Shown here piece by piece: positions 1 to 6,303 of a stretch of DNA of 11,782 bases; within the stretch, counting starts at the first letter, position 1; each line of letters opens with the position of its first letter. Origin of the DNA: Roseburia sp. (GTDB lineage: Bacteria > Bacillota > Clostridia > Lachnospirales > Lachnospiraceae); the NCBI GenBank assembly GCA_017621905.1, contig JAGASC010000156.1:1-11782 (forward strand), written 5' to 3'. The translations under genes and the position numbers were made by a program. The notes below the pieces were generated by a model. The model did no database searches. It worked only from the letters and a program-made list of their open reading frames with translations, and was not told the DNA's origin.

Positions 1-1314
1 GACGGATTTGCCGGTATTCTTCTGGCAGGCGCTAGTGTGGGCAGCTTCAATGATATCAGAATAACCGGTTTTGATTACGGAATCTTATCCATTTGCGGAC
101 ACAGGAATTTATTTGAAAATATAGTTCTTGAAAACCAGAAAATTCACGGTGTGCTGATAAAGTCAGCGATAGCTGTTTTTAAGGACATCAAAAGCAAAAA
201 CATAGTGCCAACAATTGTTTTTGACGATGAACGTACAAGCTGTGTGTCACTTATAAATGTTGAAGGAACTGCCTGCAACGGAACCGTTTGTCACGGCCAT
301 AATTGCGTATATACCAGGGATGAAAACGGCGATAGAACAAGCCGTCCCGTAATGAAAATCCGGGATAAGGAAAATAAGAAACGTTCACTGAATCTTCCCA
401 TCGAAAACACGCCTTCTTTTGAATACGGGGATTTATCCGAATGGGTATGTGTGGATGAATTTGGTGCCTGCGGTGACGGAATCACCGACAGTACAGAGGC
501 GATTCAGAGGGCTTTTAACAGTGGTGCAAGGGTTGTTTACTTTAACGAAGGAAGATATCTTATAACAGATGAAATATACATTCCGCCAACGGTTGAGCTG
601 ATCGATTTCTGTTACTGCGATATGGCGGCAGGAGAAAAATTGGTTAAGGGTGTAGGTAAGGGGGCTTTTGTTGTTGCGGAAGCGTCCTGCAAAGCACTTT
701 TTATGCAGCATGCATATACATGGGAACGTTTTTGCGGAATGTTCCGGTTTCTTCGTCACAGCGCCAAAAGAGATATTGTGCTGCGTGACAATCATATACA
801 GGCAGCCAGTGTGTACTTCAATACTGTTCCGGGAAGTCGTGTGTTTATAGATGATGTTGCATGCACTACGGGTGATTTTTCCAATTGGTATATATACAAA
901 AGAGCAGGACAGGAGCCTGTTTTTGCTTCTAATATTCCTTTTGAATTTCATGGTCAGAAGGTATGGGCAAGAAACATAAACCCCGAAAGAGCAGATCTTG
1001 AAATGCTCAATGACGGCGGCGAAGTGGTTATTCTGGGCGCATACGTGGAAGGACCGGGAACCGTGATCAAAACAGTAAACGGAGGAAAGAGTGAGATTAT
1101 AAATTTTACAGCTGCACTGGCAATTAACAGCTTTGATATACCGGTAATTGTAAATGACAATTCGGATGTTTCTGTGGTTTCCGGAAAGATAGAGACGGCA
1201 GATTATCCTGTTGTTATACGGGAAATTACAGATAAGGCGGAAGATATTTTAATCGGACAACTTCCTGACGACCGATGTTTGGATGGATATATAGGTGAGC
1301 TTACAAGGTACTGA
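1..1314 (+). CDS. Pectate-lyase-superfamily beta-helix protein, 5' end outside window
   Basis: The frame is open from base 1, so the gene starts upstream; the GTG at 37 is only an internal codon. The 437 visible residues hold two parts. Residues 1 to about 110 read as the last coils of a beta-helix (short repeating stretches rich in N, I, V and G). A fresh module then begins with the N-terminal signature of the Pectate_lyase_3 family: DEFGACGDG at residues 152-160, followed by a T/S-E-A-I-Q helix and a 'VVYFNEGRYLI' strand. Two such modules in tandem is the layout of GH55 exo-beta-1,3-glucanases and related proteins, so a carbohydrate hydrolase or lyase is likely. No catalytic residue can be assigned and the substrate is unknown. 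The missing 5' part hides whether there is a signal peptide. It is the first visible gene of the cluster, 36 nt before the GH123-like gene. The fold is fairly sure, the reaction is not. Confidence 0.8.
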   Translation, partial: DGFAGILLAGASVGSFNDIRITGFDYGILSICGHRNLFENIVLENQKIHGVLIKSAIAVFKDIKSKNIVPTIVFDDERTSCVSLINVEGTACNGTVCHGHNCVYTRDENGDRTSRPVMKIRDKENKKRSLNLPIENTPSFEYGDLSEWVCVDEFGACGDGITDSTEAIQRAFNSGARVVYFNEGRYLITDEIYIPPTVELIDFCYCDMAAGEKLVKGVGKGAFVVAEASCKALFMQHAYTWERFCGMFRFLRHSAKRDIVLRDNHIQAASVYFNTVPGSRVFIDDVACTTGDFSNWYIYKRAGQEPVFASNIPFEFHGQKVWARNINPERADLEMLNDGGEVVILGAYVEGPGTVIKTVNGGKSEIINFTAALAINSFDIPVIVNDNSDVSVVSGKIETADYPVVIREITDKAEDILIGQLPDDRCLDGYIGELTRY

Positions 1315-1329
1315 TTTTTACATAAATCT

Positions 1330-1337
1330 AGGAAAGG
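1330..1337 (+). promoter_or_regulatory. Ribosome binding site of the GH123-like gene
   Basis: AGGAAAGG lies 13 nt before the ATG at 1351, slightly farther than ideal. An out-of-frame ATG at 1341 sits too close to this site (3 nt) and opens no long frame, so 1351 is kept as the start. Confidence 0.5.
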
Positions 1338-1350
1338 AACATGATTTGTT

Positions 1351-3027
1351 ATGGAAATAAAAATAAAACAAATTTCATCTCTGGAAAAAGTAAGGGTAAA
1401 CGATAAATTAGACCATGTTGAAATACATAAAAAAAGTGTATTGGCGGGAGAACGGATATCCTATCAGATTTGTATGAAATCTGCGGAACCTGTACTCATT
1501 ACCGCTTCTGTGGAATCTCCTTTGGCTGACTGCGTAAAACTGTACCATGTAAAAGATGCTTATATGGATGTACCTGTTACCGCAGATGTGGCCATGGAGG
1601 ACTATATCACGCAAGAACCCGGATTTATGCCGGATATTCTTGTGCCTATGGAGGAAACCAACGATAGGTTATCGTTGAGCAACAGGGTAAGTACCTTATG
1701 GGTAAAAGTGGATGTTCCCAAAGCAGTTGCTCCCGGTATATACCCTGTAAATATAAAGCTTACTGCTAATTTTATTAACAGTAATGTGATTAACGCTGAT
1801 ACCGTGCTTGTATTTTATGAGACGATGACCATCGAAGTAGTTCCCGCGATTATGCCGGAGCAGAAGCTGATCTACACAAGATGGTTTTATGCAGACTGTA
1901 TTGCGGTGGCCCACGGTGTGGAGATTTTTTCCGAAGCGCATTGGGAGCTCATTGACAAATACATAGCCGCAGCAACAGACGTGGGAATCAATATGATTCT
2001 GGTTCCAATCCATACGCCGCCGCTGGATACGGAAATCGGCACCAAAAGACCTTGTGTCCAGCTGGTGGATATTGAGAAAAAGGGAGAACGCTACGAGTTT
2101 AGTTTCCCGAAATTTAGGCATTTTATTGACATCTGCAAGAAAAACGGAATTCAATATTTTGAGATGGCCCATATGTTCTCACAGTGGGGAGCAAAATGTG
2201 CGCCAAATATAATGGTAACAGAAAATGGAAGAACGGATTATGTGTTCGGCTGGCAGGTGGCTGCGGATTCCGATGAATATGTGTCTTTCCTGAAGCAATA
2301 CATTGCCGCTATTTCGGAGGAGCTGGAAAAAGAGGGAATCAGCGAAAGCACTTATTTTCATATTTCTGATGAGCCTACTATGAATAATATTGACACCTAT
2401 AAGACAGCGTCGGAGATTATTCGTCCTTTAATTGGAAACAGTAAGACCTTTGATGCTTTGTCGAATTATGTTTTTTATGAAAAAGGTCTTGTAGAGTGTC
2501 CAGTTACGAGTGTGTCGCATGTACATGAATTTTTGGAGCATGATATTCCGAACCAGTGGGTCTATTACTGCTGCGGGCCACAGAGGGTGTTTCCCAGTAT
2601 TTCTATGTCCTTTCCGTCTTATCGGGCGCGGATTTTGGGATTTTTACTTTATAAATATGATATCAAAGGATTTTTGCATTGGGGCTTTAATTACTATAAT
2701 GCAGTGGTATCAGTATACCCAATCAATCCTTACCTTACCACCTCCGGTGACGGTGCGTATCCTTCCGGAGATCCTTTTATCGTGTATCCGGCGAAGGGGG
2801 ATGTCTACCCATCGATCAGGGGCGAGGTAACTTATGAGGCTATCCAGGACGTAAATGTCTGCTTTGCGCTGGAGAAACTGATTGGTAGGGAAAATGTGGT
2901 ACGTATGATCGATGAGGCTGCCGGAAGTGATTTGAGATTCGATGATTATCCGAGGTGTAAGGAATTTATAGAGAGTCTCAGGGCGAAAATGGTGGAGCAG
3001 ATTGGGAAACTTTGTGTGAATGATTAG
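1351..3027 (+). CDS. GH123-like (DUF4091) glycoside hydrolase
   Basis: This 558-residue protein matches the GH123 catalytic-domain family (formerly DUF4091), whose characterised members are beta-N-acetylgalactosaminidases using an adjacent Asp-Glu pair and substrate-assisted catalysis. The first 165 residues or so look like a beta-sandwich ending in a 'PGIYPVNIKL' strand. A TIM barrel follows, with the probable catalytic pair D340-E341 in 'YFHISDEP' at the end of a beta strand. Late-barrel signatures are 'FLHWGFNYY' at 441-449 and 'GDPFIVYP' at 473-480, then an R-x-E...D helix near the C-terminus, all typical of DUF4091 proteins. The N-terminus has no hydrophobic signal segment, so it should act in the cytoplasm on imported oligosaccharide. 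Many DUF4091 proteins are uncharacterised, so GalNAc specificity is an inference; another hexosaminide or hexoside is possible. It sits between two hydrolase genes and is probably co-transcribed with them. Confidence 0.82.
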   Translation: MEIKIKQISSLEKVRVNDKLDHVEIHKKSVLAGERISYQICMKSAEPVLITASVESPLADCVKLYHVKDAYMDVPVTADVAMEDYITQEPGFMPDILVPMEETNDRLSLSNRVSTLWVKVDVPKAVAPGIYPVNIKLTANFINSNVINADTVLVFYETMTIEVVPAIMPEQKLIYTRWFYADCIAVAHGVEIFSEAHWELIDKYIAAATDVGINMILVPIHTPPLDTEIGTKRPCVQLVDIEKKGERYEFSFPKFRHFIDICKKNGIQYFEMAHMFSQWGAKCAPNIMVTENGRTDYVFGWQVAADSDEYVSFLKQYIAAISEELEKEGISESTYFHISDEPTMNNIDTYKTASEIIRPLIGNSKTFDALSNYVFYEKGLVECPVTSVSHVHEFLEHDIPNQWVYYCCGPQRVFPSISMSFPSYRARILGFLLYKYDIKGFLHWGFNYYNAVVSVYPINPYLTTSGDGAYPSGDPFIVYPAKGDVYPSIRGEVTYEAIQDVNVCFALEKLIGRENVVRMIDEAAGSDLRFDDYPRCKEFIESLRAKMVEQIGKLCVND

Positions 3028-3052
3028 AAATATCAGATTTACGTGAAACCGA

Positions 3053-3070
3053 AATTATTCCCGAATAATT
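3053..3070. repeat. Perfect 8-2-8 palindrome before the EEP gene
   Basis: AATTATTC, a CC spacer, then GAATAATT form a perfect 18-bp inverted repeat that ends one base before the ribosome binding site at 3071. No T-tract follows, so it is not an intrinsic terminator. As RNA it could form a 7-bp A-U stem with a CCCG loop next to the Shine-Dalgarno; as DNA it could be an operator half-site pair. Function is not shown by sequence. Confidence 0.5.
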
Positions 3071-3078
3071 AAGGAGAG
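3071..3078 (+). promoter_or_regulatory. Ribosome binding site of the EEP-fold gene
   Basis: AAGGAGAG lies 6 nt before the ATG at 3085, a strong match with good spacing. It directly abuts the palindrome at 3053-3070, which could affect access of the ribosome. Confidence 0.75.
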
Positions 3079-3084
3079 AAAGCT

Positions 3085-3882
3085 ATGATTACTTTATATA
3101 GCCAGAATATATGGAATAAAAACCCTGCTGGTTACCGCAATGCATTAGTGCGTTCATTGGTATCCGATTTTGACTCAGATGTTTGCGCATTTCAGGAGTG
3201 TGGTCCTATGTCAAACCGTGTGGGCAGTCATCCTATTGTTGAAATTATGAGTGATGTTTATGTGGAAGCTACACCTGAATTTGCAGATGTAAATTACACA
3301 CCTGTATTTTATAAAAAGGACAAATTCAATCTCATAGACAGTGGTTATCTTGTTTACGACGGATTGAATGATGCCAATTCTAAATCCGTTACATGGATAG
3401 TTTTAGAGGACAAAGAAAGCAAGAAAAGATATGCTTTTGCGTCTACACATTTCTGGTGGAAGTTCAGAGGTGACGAAGATACAAAGCAGCGTCTGCAGAA
3501 TGCAGCACAGCTCAAAGAAGTTTGTGATAATATTGTAGAAAGATACAATATTCCTGTGGTTATCGGCGGTGACTTTAATAACGGCAAAAACGCACCGCAA
3601 TGCGATGTGCCATATCAGAGGATGCTTAAATGGGGATTTCGTGACATTCGCGATATTGCGGAAGTTGCGGCAGAAGAGGAATTTACCTGTCGTGACGGTT
3701 ATCCAATTCTGAAAGATGATGAAACTTTTGATAAATGTCCAATAGCACCTGAATATTGCATTGACTATATTTTCATATACGGCAATTATCCTGTAAAGGT
3801 AAAGAAGTTCTATATAGAAACAAATGATAAAGCGTTGACGTCTTCAGACCATTGTCCACTTGTAGGTAAATTTGAATTTTAA
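3085..3882 (+). CDS. Endonuclease/exonuclease/phosphatase (EEP) fold hydrolase
   Basis: The 265 residues carry the full set of EEP-family (DNase I / exonuclease III / inositol-phosphatase fold) motifs in order: N8 in 'SQNIW', the metal-binding E38 in 'FQEC', H122 in 'STHFWWK', D163 and N165 in 'GGDFNN', D227 in 'CIDYIF', and the D255-H256 pair in 'SSDHCPL'. All expected active-site residues are present, so it should be an active Mg-dependent phosphoesterase. EEP enzymes cut phosphodiester or phosphomonoester bonds in nucleic acids, phospholipids or inositol phosphates. The length is that of a bare catalytic domain, with no signal peptide and no added nucleic-acid-binding domain. Its place inside a glycan-degradation cluster suggests a phosphorylated sugar or glycan-linked phosphodiester, but that is inference from context; a nuclease role cannot be excluded. 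The fold assignment is firm, the substrate unknown. Confidence 0.85.
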   Translation: MITLYSQNIWNKNPAGYRNALVRSLVSDFDSDVCAFQECGPMSNRVGSHPIVEIMSDVYVEATPEFADVNYTPVFYKKDKFNLIDSGYLVYDGLNDANSKSVTWIVLEDKESKKRYAFASTHFWWKFRGDEDTKQRLQNAAQLKEVCDNIVERYNIPVVIGGDFNNGKNAPQCDVPYQRMLKWGFRDIRDIAEVAAEEEFTCRDGYPILKDDETFDKCPIAPEYCIDYIFIYGNYPVKVKKFYIETNDKALTSSDHCPLVGKFEF

Positions 3883-3884
3883 AA

Positions 3885-3899
3885 CCGAAGCGCTTTTCA
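3885..3899. promoter_or_regulatory. Weak operator-like palindrome with AAGCGCTT core
   Basis: The gap after the EEP gene contains the perfect 8-bp palindrome AAGCGCTT at 3888-3895. This is the central core of CcpA catabolite-responsive elements and of many LacI-family operators, but the flanking bases (CCG before, TTC after) do not match the outer TGA and TCA of the cre consensus. This 93-nt gap, 3883-3975, is the longest between intact genes. I see no clear -35/-10 pair in it. Confidence 0.25.
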
Positions 3900-3960
3900 T
3901 GTGCTGCGGTCGTATCTATGCATGTACTGAATAGTTATGAAATAAACAGATATTTTATTG

Positions 3961-3966
3961 AGGAGG
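3961..3966 (+). promoter_or_regulatory. Ribosome binding site that fixes the start at 3976
   Basis: A perfect AGGAGG stands 9 nt before the ATG at 3976. The in-frame TTG at 3958 lies upstream of it, and starting there would translate the Shine-Dalgarno itself as Arg-Arg-Ser. The ATG at 3976 is therefore the start. Confidence 0.85.
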
Positions 3967-3975
3967 AGCACTTAT

Positions 3976-5457
3976 ATGATACCCAAAACAAAAGTAAGAT
4001 TAAATTATGATCAGATTCGCGACAAGATATATGCCTGCTGGATCGGCAAAAACATCGGAGGTACAATCGGAGGACCCTTTGAAAATATAAGGGAAATCCT
4101 GAATGTGGAAGGGTTTACTACTGCCAAAGGAGAACCTTTGCCAAATGACGATCTGGATCTGCAGATTATCTGGTTGGCTGCCATGGAAGAAGTTGGACCT
4201 TATCAGCTTTCTGCCAATGAACTGGGGCAGTATTGGCTGTCTTATCTGCCAGCTCCATGGAACGAGTATGGTATTGGTAAGGCGAATCTGCGAGCAGGAA
4301 TTCCGGCACCTCTTTGTGGAGAATTGAATAATGAGTACTGGAGACATTCGAATGGTGCCTGGATTCGCTCTGAAATCTGGGCATGTCTGGCACCCGGTTA
4401 TCCGGAGGTGGCTCGCCGCTATGCCTTTGCAGATGCTTGTATTGATCACGGTATGGGCGAAGGCACCGTGGCAGAGCAGTTCACAGCTACCATGCAGTCA
4501 CTGGCATTTTTTAACAATGATATCAGAGACATTCTGAATAAATCTCTGGAGGCTATTCCGGCGGATAGCCGAGTGGCACGTTCTGTTCGTATCGCTATGG
4601 ATGGCTACGATACAGGTAAAGATTGGAAGGATGTGCGCAATGAACTGGTAAAAGACTGCGAAGATTTAGGCTGGTTCATGGCACCGGCGAATCTGGGATT
4701 TGTAGTGCTTGGATTGCTTTATGGTGAGGGAGATTTTAAAAAATCAATGCTGACTGCTGTAAATTGTGGCGATGATACGGATTGTACTGCCGCTACCGTA
4801 GGAGCTTTTCTGGGAATTTTGGGCGGTATGGATGGTATTCCGAAGGACTGGGCGGAATATATAGGAGATGAGATTATTACCGTTTCTATTGACAGGGCCT
4901 ATGAGAATGCCCGTTATTTACATACTTGTACTGAGTTGACAGATCGTATTATGAATCTGATTCCATCGGTACTTACTGCCAATAATCTGCCTTGCGTGTG
5001 GACGGACGGAGAGAGTGAGTTAATTGAGCATAAGCCACCACATACCCATAGATTTTTATTGGATGCAGCTTATGATCGCAAGCCGATGGAACGTCCGCAA
5101 TACTTCATTGAAAGTCACAATGGTCCTATTTATCGTGTGCTGGTCGAGTATGATCGTAAGCCTGTGCTGATGCCGGGTGAGTCAGTGAATGTAACCCTGC
5201 GTTTTGTTACGAAGTTGTACCGTCCTGAGAATGTGGATATTCATATCTGTCCTCCCGCAGGCATTGTAAGCTCGGTCAAGGCAGGTCGCATTTATTGTGG
5301 TCATACAGATCCGCGTACAGGGAAGACTGGTATCTATACATTTACCCTTACTGCAACAGAGGAAATGTGTGAGCCCTTGAATCAAGTGCGTGTGGAGGCA
5401 ACCATTCCGGCGCGGTATAATACTATCTTTATTGAGGTTCCTATCGTTGCAAAGTAA
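3976..5457 (+). CDS. ADP-ribosylglycohydrolase-like (DraG/ARH fold) protein with C-terminal extension
   Basis: The 493-residue product matches the ADP_ribosyl_GH family. Its all-alpha domain begins with 'GKNIGGTIGGPFE' at 24-36, carries an acidic metal-binding cluster 'NDDLDLQ' at 57-63 (D58, D59, D61) and the diagnostic 'CGDDTDCTAATVGAFLG' with D266, D267 and D269. Characterised members use two Mg ions at these Asp residues to cleave ADP-ribose from proteins or small molecules. The first cluster reads D-D-L-D rather than the D-D-T/S common in DraG and ARH3. About 150 further residues, from roughly 345 on, look beta-rich and lie outside the usual domain of about 300 residues. Such two-part proteins occur in carbohydrate operons of gut bacteria, so a sugar N- or O-glycoside is as plausible a substrate as ADP-ribose; this is inference. 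There is no signal peptide. The next gene starts 51 nt downstream. Confidence 0.82.
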   Translation: MIPKTKVRLNYDQIRDKIYACWIGKNIGGTIGGPFENIREILNVEGFTTAKGEPLPNDDLDLQIIWLAAMEEVGPYQLSANELGQYWLSYLPAPWNEYGIGKANLRAGIPAPLCGELNNEYWRHSNGAWIRSEIWACLAPGYPEVARRYAFADACIDHGMGEGTVAEQFTATMQSLAFFNNDIRDILNKSLEAIPADSRVARSVRIAMDGYDTGKDWKDVRNELVKDCEDLGWFMAPANLGFVVLGLLYGEGDFKKSMLTAVNCGDDTDCTAATVGAFLGILGGMDGIPKDWAEYIGDEIITVSIDRAYENARYLHTCTELTDRIMNLIPSVLTANNLPCVWTDGESELIEHKPPHTHRFLLDAAYDRKPMERPQYFIESHNGPIYRVLVEYDRKPVLMPGESVNVTLRFVTKLYRPENVDIHICPPAGIVSSVKAGRIYCGHTDPRTGKTGIYTFTLTATEEMCEPLNQVRVEATIPARYNTIFIEVPIVAK

Positions 5458-5508
5458 GTTTTGGGGAGAAGTCAAAAAATTCTATTAGAAAGATAGGAAT
5501 GAAAGAAT

Positions 5509-6303
5509 ATGAGCAAGATAAACGAAGAGTCTGCCTATGAGCAAATCGGGAAGAATACCGTAAAAGCGACAAATCAGTTAAAAGAGTCTGCCTATGTTTC
5601 TTTTGAGAACCCGGGAGGGAAAGGAATTAGAGTTTTATTTGTGGGAAATTCCATTACACGCCACGGCATAGCACACGATATCGGCTGGCACAACGATTGG
5701 GGAATGGCGGCATCATCGAAAGACAAGGATTATGTTCATCAGCTTATGTCCAAAATGGATAGCGTCCAAAAGGATGTTGCTTACTGCATATGCCAGGTGG
5801 CTTCCTGGGAACGCGGGTACAAGGAAGGGACGGAAAAGTTTTATGGGGTTTACAGAAGTGCACATGATTTTAAGGCAGATATCATTGTTTTGCGCTTTAT
5901 TGAAAATTGCTCATTTAATGAATGGGACTCAGAAATTTTTAAATCAGAATTAGAAAAGTTACTTGCGTATCTCAATCCATCCGGAGATGCGAAAACTGTT
6001 ATAACGACAGGTTTTTGGCATCATTGTGGCGATGAAGCCATCCGTGAGTTTGCCGAGGAGCGCGGTATTCCTCTTGCAGAGTTAGGAGACCTTGGAGAGA
6101 TGGACGAGATGAAGGCGATTGGACTTTTTGAGCATGGAGGCGTTGCAAACCATCCGGGAGATTTGGGCATGAAAAAGATTGCCGAGAGAATATGGGCAAA
6201 AATCGACGAAAATGAAACGGTTCTGGTATGGGATGATGCAGAAACGAAGCCGAGTGATCATGCGGTAATCGTTCACCGTTATAATGGAGATACCACAGAA
6301 TGA
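5509..6303 (+). CDS. SGNH/GDSL-fold hydrolase, probable carbohydrate esterase
   Basis: The 264-residue protein has the SGNH blocks: the nucleophile S48 in 'FVGNSITRHG', a Gly-rich block II in 'GWHNDWGMAAS' at 59-69, N133 in 'LRFIENC', and the catalytic H215 in 'VANHPGDLGM'. SGNH enzymes commonly remove acetyl or other acyl esters from glycans. The Asp usually three residues before the His (the D-x-x-H motif) is V212 here; some SGNH enzymes work with a Ser-His dyad, and D218 lies nearby. No signal peptide is visible. The start has AGGAA at 5495-5499, 9 nt upstream. An N-terminal stretch of about 35 residues before the domain contains the peptide ESAY twice, from a 15-nt direct repeat. Its stop overlaps the start of the sulfatase gene, so the two are probably translated together and may remove different decorations from the same glycan. 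Fold sure, substrate inferred. Confidence 0.82.
   Translation: MSKINEESAYEQIGKNTVKATNQLKESAYVSFENPGGKGIRVLFVGNSITRHGIAHDIGWHNDWGMAASSKDKDYVHQLMSKMDSVQKDVAYCICQVASWERGYKEGTEKFYGVYRSAHDFKADIIVLRFIENCSFNEWDSEIFKSELEKLLAYLNPSGDAKTVITTGFWHHCGDEAIREFAEERGIPLAELGDLGEMDEMKAIGLFEHGGVANHPGDLGMKKIAERIWAKIDENETVLVWDDAETKPSDHAVIVHRYNGDTTE
5525..5539 (+). repeat. 15-nt direct repeat, copy 1
   Basis: AAGAGTCTGCCTATG occurs here and again, identically, at 5582-5596. The copies are 57 nt apart, exactly 19 codons, and in the same frame, near the start of the SGNH gene. Confidence 0.8.
5582..5596 (+). repeat. 15-nt direct repeat, copy 2
   Basis: This is the second identical copy of the repeat at 5525-5539. 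The sequence following the two copies does not align, so only the 15-nt unit is shared. Confidence 0.8.

Noticed and set aside
433..951. 172-codon open frame on the minus strand
   Set aside because: It lies opposite the beta-helix gene, has no protein-like motifs and mirrors that gene's codon pattern, so it is an antisense shadow.
1696..2172. 158-codon open frame on the minus strand
   Set aside because: It is antisense to the strongly supported GH123-like gene, with atypical composition and no recognisable domain.
3958..3975. TTG start for the ADP-ribosylglycohydrolase-like gene, giving 6 extra residues
   Set aside because: The extra codons are the AGGAGG ribosome binding site itself; the ATG at 3976 is correctly spaced behind it.
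4000..4449. 149-codon open frame on the minus strand
   Set aside because: It is antisense to the conserved ADP-ribosylglycohydrolase motifs, and no family is visible.
5438..5499. Inverted repeat TTCCTATC / GATAGGAA around the end of the ARH-like gene
   Set aside because: The 8-bp arms are 46 nt apart, one arm lies in coding sequence and no T-tract follows; chance is the simpler explanation.
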